Assembly: GCA_023230425.1 (NCBI GenBank)
Contig: JALNXI010000061.1
Span: forward strand, 1 to 10,157
DNA length: 10,157 bases
Origin: Methanoculleus sp.
GTDB taxonomy: Archaea > Halobacteriota > Methanomicrobia > Methanomicrobiales > Methanoculleaceae
Direction of reading: 5' to 3'
Position numbers and translations under genes: made by a program. Position 1 is the stretch's first letter; each line of letters opens with the position of its first letter. Below are positions 6,493-10,157 of this stretch, piece after piece. The notes beneath the pieces are model-generated. The model ran no database searches. It was given only the letters and a program-made list of their open reading frames with translations, and was not told the origin of the DNA.

Positions 6493-6951
6493 TCAGCGGG
6501 TAAGCAGGATCTCCGCAGTCTCCGGTTTGTAAGTCCAGCCTTTCGGCATCCGTCCGGACTTGACGTAGTACTTGGCCAGCCTGCGCACCTTGGATTCGGT
6601 GATCTGGAGCTGCCGGGCGTTGTGCACATCCTTCTTGTTCTCCGCAAGGTGCTTCCTCAGCCCGAGTGCCTTCTGCATCAGGTTCCGAAGATCTTCAGGG
6701 ATCTCCGACTCAAGGCCCTCCTCGCGGAGGATCTCGTTTACGCGCTTGCCAGTGGCGAGCTTGACGTCAGGGACGCCATACCTGTCTCGCAGCGCAAGGC
6801 CGATCTGACTGGTCGACATGCCGTCTTTGCGGAGATCGACGACGATCTTCTGGATCTCCGGTATGTCCGTGTTGGACCACTCGGGTGCTTCCTTCCGGTA
6901 GGGTCGGATGGAACTGCTGGTTCCGCGGCGCCGAGCGTACATTCTTGCCAT
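6493..6951 (-). CDS. rps15: Small-subunit ribosomal protein uS15 (S15P)
   Basis: Protein of the 30S subunit that binds 16S rRNA and contacts the large subunit. It has 152 residues, the archaeal/eukaryotic length with an N-terminal extension beyond bacterial S15. Recognisable segments are the basic start MARMYARRRGTSSSIRPYR, the helical hairpin DIPEIQKIVVDLRKDGMSTS followed by QIGLALRDRYGVP, and the classical S15 core around LRKHLAENKKDVHNARQLQI and RRLAKYYVKSGRMPKGWTY. GGAGGTG lies 5 nt before the ATG. It is the first gene of the uS15-DHH-Pcc1-eS1 unit. Confidence 0.97.
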   Translation of the reverse strand: MARMYARRRGTSSSIRPYRKEAPEWSNTDIPEIQKIVVDLRKDGMSTSQIGLALRDRYGVPDVKLATGKRVNEILREEGLESEIPEDLRNLMQKALGLRKHLAENKKDVHNARQLQITESKVRRLAKYYVKSGRMPKGWTYKPETAEILLTR

Positions 6952-6956
6952 TCATA

Positions 6957-6963
6957 CACCTCC
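6957..6963 (-). promoter_or_regulatory. Ribosome-binding site of uS15
   Basis: GGAGGTG on the minus strand, 5 nt before the ATG at 6951. It supports this start over an out-of-frame ATG that overlaps the spacer. Confidence 0.75.
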
Positions 6964-7153
6964 GTTAGATATACTATGCTAAGTCCAGAAAAGAGTCTGT
7001 TGACTGACTAATCTCTGTAATCCCGAGCCCTTGCGGGCCGTGCTTCCGGGAGCACGTCGGACTTACCATAGCCAGCACATATGGTGCCTGCATCATATTC
7101 TCCGGGAGGCGTCTTAAGGGTATCGTGCGGGTGCGCGAATGTCCTCGAATTCA

Positions 7154-7166
7154 CCACGATTCGTGG
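7154..7166. promoter_or_regulatory. Palindrome abutting the kinase TATA box, possible operator
   Basis: CCACGA-T-TCGTGG: perfect 6-bp arms with one central base, ending 3 bp before the TATA-like box at 7170. In archaea the BRE lies here, so a protein bound to this site would affect TFB/TBP loading. The symmetry is visible; the operator role is inferred. Confidence 0.45.
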
Positions 7167-7169
7167 GGG

Positions 7170-7176
7170 TTTATTG
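7170..7176 (+). promoter_or_regulatory. TATA-like box for the sensor kinase
   Basis: TTTATTG, centred 27 nt before the ATG at 7200. This spacing places the transcription start at or next to the start codon, which suggests a leaderless mRNA and fits the lack of a Shine-Dalgarno there. Confidence 0.5.
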
Positions 7177-7199
7177 TGGTCTACAGCGACTTCTATTGC

Positions 7200-9467
7200 A
7201 TGAAGGAAGGCCGGCAGGACCACCATACCGGGTATGCGCTCACAAAGGAGCGCCTTCTCTCCTGCGGCATCGCTGCCTCGGCCCTGGTCGCGTTCGGTGC
7301 CACCGCATACTGCCTCTCCGCGGGGATATTCGTCGTCTGCTCCCACCTCTTCTACGTCCCGATCGTCCTTGCGGCCTATCGCTACCCGAACCGAGGCATT
7401 GCGTTCGCCGGCATGCTTGCCACCGCCTACCTGGCAGAGGTGCTCCTCCTCTCCCCGAGCGGCGGGCTCGAAGTCGCAAACGCCCTGCTCCGCGCCGGGA
7501 TATTCTTCGTCGTCGCTGCCGTTGTAGCGCACCTCTCAAGCCGCCTGCAGGCACGGGAGAGCCGGTACCGGGGGATCTTCGAGACGTCCCCGGCAGGCAT
7601 CTTCCTCTTCCGACCGGATGACGGGAAGGTCGAGGAGATGAACCAGCGGTGCGCCGGGATGCTCGGGTACCCGGCTGGCGAGGTCCCGTTCCTCAATGTC
7701 CCGGCGTTCTGGCCCGACCATCCTGGGTGGGTCGGCCCCGACCCCGGGATCTCCGACCTCGGCTGTGAGTTTCTCCGTCGCGATGGGACACGGTTCCCCG
7801 CACTCCTCTCTGCAAACCCGCTCCCCGATCGCAAGGTGGTCTGCGCCGTGGTCACCGAGACGACAGAGCGGAATCGGATGGAAGAACGGCTCCGTCGGTC
7901 GGAAGAGACGTTCCGGGTCATCCTCAACACCGTCGACGTCGGGATCATCCTCGCCGACCCGGGCAGGCGGATCGTCGAGGTGAACGAGGCGGCGGTTCGG
8001 CTCTTTGGGGGTGCCGGACGGGAGGATCTGGTCGGGCGGCACCCGCAGAGCCTGGTTGCCGAGAGAGACCGGGAGACCGTCCGGGCTTACCGGGAGCGGG
8101 CCCTGCGCGGGGAAGCGCCTGTACCCCTGGTGTGCACGCTCTGCAGGCCTGGCGGGGCCGAATGGCCTGCGGAAGTATCGGTCACTCTCCTGAAGAAGAA
8201 CGGGGATGCCCCGGAACGGCTGATCCTGGCTATCCGTGATATTACGGAGCGGTGCCGGGCGGAAGAGGAGATGCGGGAGGAGAACAGGCGTCTTTCCATC
8301 ATCAATGAGGTCATCGCCGCCGCAACTGCTTCCCGAGACCTGAACGACCTCCTCCCGGTCTCGTTGGCGAAGACCCTCGCCCTGCTGGAGTTCGACCTGG
8401 GTGCGGCCTACCTGGTGTACCCGGGGATCGACCTCGCGCACCTGCGTGCCTGTGTGGGGGAGGGCTGCGCCCCGCCGCCCTGTGTGCACCGGGACGAACC
8501 ACCCTACCGGTATGTGCTTATCGACGGGGAGGCGCGGTTCGTCGACCGGTTCCAGGAGAAGTATCCGGGGCATGAGGATCTCGCCGTCCGGTCGTTTGCG
8601 GCGGTGCCCATCGTGGGTGACGACGGACCGGTAGGATGCATCGCCGTCGCGAGCAGGACCCGGAAGACGATCCCCGAGAGCGAACGCCGGATCCTTACGG
8701 CGATCGCCGAAGAACTCGGTAGTGCGGTCGAGAAGGGAATGCTCCAGGAGGAACTTGAGGCGGCGCTCGCGTCTGCCAACCGCTACCTTGACGAGGCGAA
8801 TGCGGCGGCCGCGGAGGTCAACCTCTACGTAGATATCCTCACCCACGACATCAACAACGCAAACACCGCAGCGATGGGCTACCTGCAGATGTTCCTGGAG
8901 TCTGCCGACGAGTCAGACGGGGTGATCGCCGAAAAGTCGCTTGCGGCTGTCTACCAGAGCAACGACATCATCCGGAACGTCTCCACACTCCGCAGGCTCA
9001 AAGCCGGATCCGCCGAACTTCGACCAGTAAGGCTTGAGCCCGTGATCCGGGGAATCTGCAACTACTACACCGATGTCCGCATCGCCTACGACGGGCCGGA
9101 CGCAATGGTCCTCGCCGACGACCTCATCGGTGAGATCTTTGCGAACCTGATTGGAAACGCCGTCAAGTTCGGTGGACCGGCTGTTGAGATTACCATCAGT
9201 GTCAGGGAGGAGGGTATGGTATCGGTGACGGTTGCCGATACCGGCCCCGGGATCTCCGAAGACCTCAAGCCGCGCTTATTCGAGCGCTACCAGCGCGGGG
9301 TGACGGCGAAGAACGGGAAGGGCCTCGGCCTCTACATCGTCCGGACGCTTGCGGAGCGCTACGGGGGGAGCGTCCAGGCAGGCGACCGGATTCCCGACCG
9401 GCCGGAGGAGGGGGCCGCCGTCACGTTCACCCTGCCGCACTACCGCCCGGCAGCGGCAGGCGGGTGA
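7200..9467 (+). CDS. Membrane-bound PAS-PAS-GAF sensor histidine kinase
   Basis: Two-component sensor kinase of 755 residues. Four hydrophobic segments (about 20-40, 42-60, 67-85, 94-112) form an N-terminal membrane sensor unit containing HLFYVPIVLAAYRYPNRG. Then come PAS1 (about 120-230), PAS2 (235-355, ending RDITER), a GAF domain (about 366-515), a short coiled linker and the kinase core. The phosphoacceptor motif is LTHDINNANTAAMGYLQM with H549. The ATPase domain has the N box FANLIGNAVKFG (N649, N653), G1 VADTGPGI (680-685), F-box LFERYQRG and G2 GKGLGLYIV (706-714), all intact. HDINN in place of the common HELR or HDLR is typical of many methanogen kinases. The ATG at 7200 is preferred because of TATA spacing; an in-frame GTG at 7125 would add 25 residues before the membrane segments. 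No response regulator gene is in the window, so it is an orphan here. Ligand and output are unknown. Confidence 0.92.
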   Translation: MKEGRQDHHTGYALTKERLLSCGIAASALVAFGATAYCLSAGIFVVCSHLFYVPIVLAAYRYPNRGIAFAGMLATAYLAEVLLLSPSGGLEVANALLRAGIFFVVAAVVAHLSSRLQARESRYRGIFETSPAGIFLFRPDDGKVEEMNQRCAGMLGYPAGEVPFLNVPAFWPDHPGWVGPDPGISDLGCEFLRRDGTRFPALLSANPLPDRKVVCAVVTETTERNRMEERLRRSEETFRVILNTVDVGIILADPGRRIVEVNEAAVRLFGGAGREDLVGRHPQSLVAERDRETVRAYRERALRGEAPVPLVCTLCRPGGAEWPAEVSVTLLKKNGDAPERLILAIRDITERCRAEEEMREENRRLSIINEVIAAATASRDLNDLLPVSLAKTLALLEFDLGAAYLVYPGIDLAHLRACVGEGCAPPPCVHRDEPPYRYVLIDGEARFVDRFQEKYPGHEDLAVRSFAAVPIVGDDGPVGCIAVASRTRKTIPESERRILTAIAEELGSAVEKGMLQEELEAALASANRYLDEANAAAAEVNLYVDILTHDINNANTAAMGYLQMFLESADESDGVIAEKSLAAVYQSNDIIRNVSTLRRLKAGSAELRPVRLEPVIRGICNYYTDVRIAYDGPDAMVLADDLIGEIFANLIGNAVKFGGPAVEITISVREEGMVSVTVADTGPGISEDLKPRLFERYQRGVTAKNGKGLGLYIVRTLAERYGGSVQAGDRIPDRPEEGAAVTFTLPHYRPAAAGG

Positions 9468-9474
9468 GCCGAAT

Positions 9475-9481
9475 GTTTATC
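9475..9481 (+). promoter_or_regulatory. TATA box for tRNA-Gly
   Basis: GTTTATC, 8 bp after the kinase stop codon and about 35 nt before the mature tRNA 5' end. Initiation about 26 nt downstream, near 9504, would give a short 5' leader for RNase P to remove. Confidence 0.6.
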
Positions 9482-9512
9482 TTCTCCCAGGCCAACATAT
9501 GGTGGTACCAGA

Positions 9513-9583
9513 GCGATAGTAGTCTAGCGGTAGGACAGGGGCTTCCCAAGCCTCTAGCCCGGGTTCGATTCCCGGCTATCGCA
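9513..9583 (+). tRNA. tRNA-Gly, anticodon CCC
   Basis: 71-nt cloverleaf. The acceptor stem is GCGATAG (9513-9519) paired with CTATCGC (9576-9582), with discriminator A9583. The D arm lies at about 9522-9536 (GTCT/GGAC). The anticodon stem is GGGGC/GCCTC with one G-T pair and loop TTCCCAA, so the anticodon CCC at 9545-9547 reads GGG glycine codons. The variable loop is TAGC, and the T arm CCGGG/CCCGG carries loop TTCGATT. There is no encoded CCA and no intron. A short T run (CTTTTG, about 9616-9621) downstream could end transcription. Confidence 0.95.
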
Positions 9584-9646
9584 TCGGCATTCTGGATCTC
9601 GCACCTTATTGTTCGCTTTTGCCCGGGAACTGTTCTCTCTACCGGT

Positions 9647-9696
9647 ACACCATGGTGTCCAGAGTTGTCTTACGGGCAGAACACCATCTATGGTGT
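9647..9696. repeat. Paired ACACCAT/ATGGTGT palindromes
   Basis: The first copy is a perfect 12-bp palindrome, ACACCATGGTGT (9647-9658). The second is ACACCAT-CT-ATGGTGT (9681-9696), with perfect 7-bp arms. Their centres are 36 bp apart. A weaker ACACC/GGTGT pair recurs at 9931-9949, just before the tnpB start. They could be binding sites of one dimeric protein or parts of a transposon end. Confidence 0.7.
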
Positions 9697-9732
9697 ATTA
9701 TAGGGTGGCTTAGGACACAAACCCAATTCTAA

Positions 9733-9748
9733 GTCAACTTCTGTTGAC
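9733..9748. repeat. GTCAAC/GTTGAC hairpin
   Basis: GTCAAC-TTCT-GTTGAC: perfect 6-bp arms with a 4-nt loop. This is the size and form of the subterminal hairpins recognised at ends of IS200/IS605-type elements, but no matching partner end is in the window. Confidence 0.5.
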
Positions 9749-9824
9749 ACAGAACGCATCTTGTAGTGCTTCCGGACGAAGTGATCTCTGGAGTCTTTAC
9801 GCCACCACGTGCGCCCACCCTTCA

Positions 9825-9893
9825 GGATCGTGGGCCGAGGAGCCCCCCTTCTTTTCGTCGGGGGAGGAATCGGCCCTCCGCATATCACGATCC
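9825..9893. repeat. Long imperfect hairpin upstream of tnpB
   Basis: Nested inverted repeats. The outer arms are GGATCGTG (9825-9832) and CACGATCC (9886-9893), the middle arms GGGCCGA (9832-9838) and TCGGCCC (9870-9876), and the inner arms are C-run 9843-9848 and G-run 9860-9864. A 9-nt bulge on the 3' side and a T-rich loop (9849-9859) complete it. Symmetry at three nested levels is unlikely by chance. It probably belongs to the left end or 5' regulatory region of the element. Confidence 0.65.
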
Positions 9894-9916
9894 ACTTTCG
9901 CCCCGCAGGGATATTC

Positions 9917-9922
9917 TTTATG
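9917..9922 (+). promoter_or_regulatory. Candidate TATA box for tnpB
   Basis: TTTATG in the context ATTCTTTATG, centred about 30 nt before the ATG at 9950. It implies a start of transcription at or just before that codon, favouring it over the in-frame ATG at 9920. Confidence 0.4.
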
Positions 9923-9949
9923 CCGGGTGAACACCAACCGAAACGGTGT

Positions 9950-10157
9950 ATGCAATCGGTGACGAAGTTGCGGTTGGTTGCGTCTCCTGAGGAACGGCAG
10001 ATGCTGTTCGCCACGATGGAGCGGTACAATGCAGCCTGCAACGCGGTTTCGCCGGTTGCCTTTTCTGAACGACAGTTCTCCAACATCGGTCTGCAGAAGC
10101 GGCTGTACCGCCACGTCCGGGAGACCTTCGGGCTCTCGGCGCAGATGGCCCAGCTTG
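9950..10157 (+). CDS. tnpB: TnpB (IS605 OrfB-type) RNA-guided nuclease, N-terminal part only
   Basis: 69 codons are visible before the right edge. The start (MQSVTKLRLVASPEERQMLF) and the segment ATMERYNAACNAVSPVAFSE, followed by LQKRLYRHVRETFGLSAQMA, match the N-terminal region of IS605-family OrfB/TnpB. Such proteins are about 370-430 residues long, with RuvC-like active-site residues and a zinc ribbon that would lie beyond the window. TnpB proteins are transposon-encoded nucleases guided by an RNA made from the right end of the element. No tnpA lies within 360 bp upstream, so this may be a tnpB-only (IS1341-type) element unless tnpA follows. The in-frame ATG at 9920 would add 10 residues; the TATA box at 9917-9922 overlaps it and favours 9950. 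Intactness cannot be judged. Confidence 0.88.
   Translation, partial: MQSVTKLRLVASPEERQMLFATMERYNAACNAVSPVAFSERQFSNIGLQKRLYRHVRETFGLSAQMAQL

Larger units (their letters stand above)
6952..7199. other. Divergent intergenic region between uS15 and the sensor kinase
   Basis: About 250 bp with no supported gene. It holds the uS15 ribosome-binding site (6957-6963), a near-palindrome CGTGCTTCCGGGAGCACG (7039-7056, nine pairs counting one G-T), a perfect palindrome at 7154-7166, and a TATA-like box (7170-7176) for the kinase. A TATATC at about 6968-6973 is too close to the uS15 start to be its promoter; I could not fix a convincing uS15 TATA box. Confidence 0.6.
9584..9949. other. Gene-free, inverted-repeat-rich stretch between tRNA-Gly and tnpB
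   Basis: About 366 bp with no convincing gene on either strand; short frames here are open by chance. The part from about 9596 to 9780 is visibly richer in A/T than the neighbours. It contains two ACACCAT/ATGGTGT palindromes (9647-9658, 9681-9696), a GTCAAC/GTTGAC hairpin (9733-9748), a long hairpin (9825-9893) and the tnpB promoter. No tnpA gene is present. This is where the left end of the tnpB element should lie. Confidence 0.65.

Noticed and set aside
6966..6974. TATATC as a TATA box for uS15
   Set aside because: It is only about 16 nt before the ATG, so initiation would fall inside the gene and exclude the strong ribosome-binding site.
7536..8846. 436-codon minus-strand open frame opposite the sensor kinase
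   Set aside because: The plus strand has continuous PAS, GAF and kinase motifs, and the antisense product is a Pro/Arg-rich shadow with no domain.
9464..9703. 79-codon plus-strand open frame across the tRNA
   Set aside because: It overlaps the tRNA-Gly gene completely, begins in the kinase stop region and has no recognisable features.
9688..10114. Minus-strand open frames of 132 and 105 codons opposite tnpB
   Set aside because: They are antisense to the start of tnpB and run through the hairpin region without a promoter or family match. Only the short stretch near 9757-9829 was kept, as a weak remnant candidate.
1..10157. CRISPR array or defence island
   Set aside because: No regularly spaced direct repeats and no Cas, toxin-antitoxin or restriction genes were seen; the only mobile-element gene is the partial tnpB.

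Overview
The window looks like chromosomal DNA from a euryarchaeal methanogen of high GC content, most likely a Methanomicrobiales lineage such as Methanoculleus or a relative. That placement is inferred from gene content and style: archaeal ribosomal proteins eS1 (S3Ae) and uS15, a KEOPS Pcc1 subunit, the archaeal type of cofactor-independent phosphoglycerate mutase, a PAS/GAF sensor kinase with an HDINN phosphoacceptor motif, TATA-type promoters, and a tRNA gene with no encoded CCA. No methanogenesis gene lies in the window, so the genus is not proven.

Positions 1-6951 are almost entirely minus-strand coding. Read in transcription order, the first unit is uS15, a RecJ/Cdc45-like DHH phosphoesterase, Pcc1 and eS1. 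It is tightly packed (gaps of 6 and 23 nt and one ATGA overlap) and ends at a T-rich terminator near 4366-4377. The second unit starts at a TATA box at 4302-4313. It runs through an unrecognised 142-residue protein, phosphoglycerate mutase (apgM), a bactofilin-like beta-helix protein with a hydrophobic insert, and a SAM methyltransferase-like protein; the last two overlap by ATGA. The third unit is an MFS transporter that runs off the left edge. It has its own TATA box and a perfect 8-bp inverted repeat in its leader.

At about 6952-7199 transcription diverges. The plus strand carries a membrane-bound PAS-PAS-GAF histidine kinase, which probably has a leaderless mRNA and has a palindrome abutting its TATA box. 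A tRNA-Gly(CCC) gene with its own promoter follows. After that comes a gene-free stretch of about 370 bp that is unusually rich in inverted repeats and partly AT-rich. The window ends in the first 69 codons of a TnpB (IS605 OrfB-type) RNA-guided nuclease gene, so the right end is probably the left part of an insertion element.

The left and middle parts are core housekeeping (translation, tRNA modification, glycolysis/gluconeogenesis) with two or three uncharacterised companions. The accessory part is the tRNA-tnpB end. The items most worth a second look are the inverted-repeat cluster and long hairpin before tnpB, the split beta-helix protein with its coupled methyltransferase downstream of apgM, and the palindromes in the MFS leader and the kinase promoter. 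No clearly new defence or mobile system is visible.
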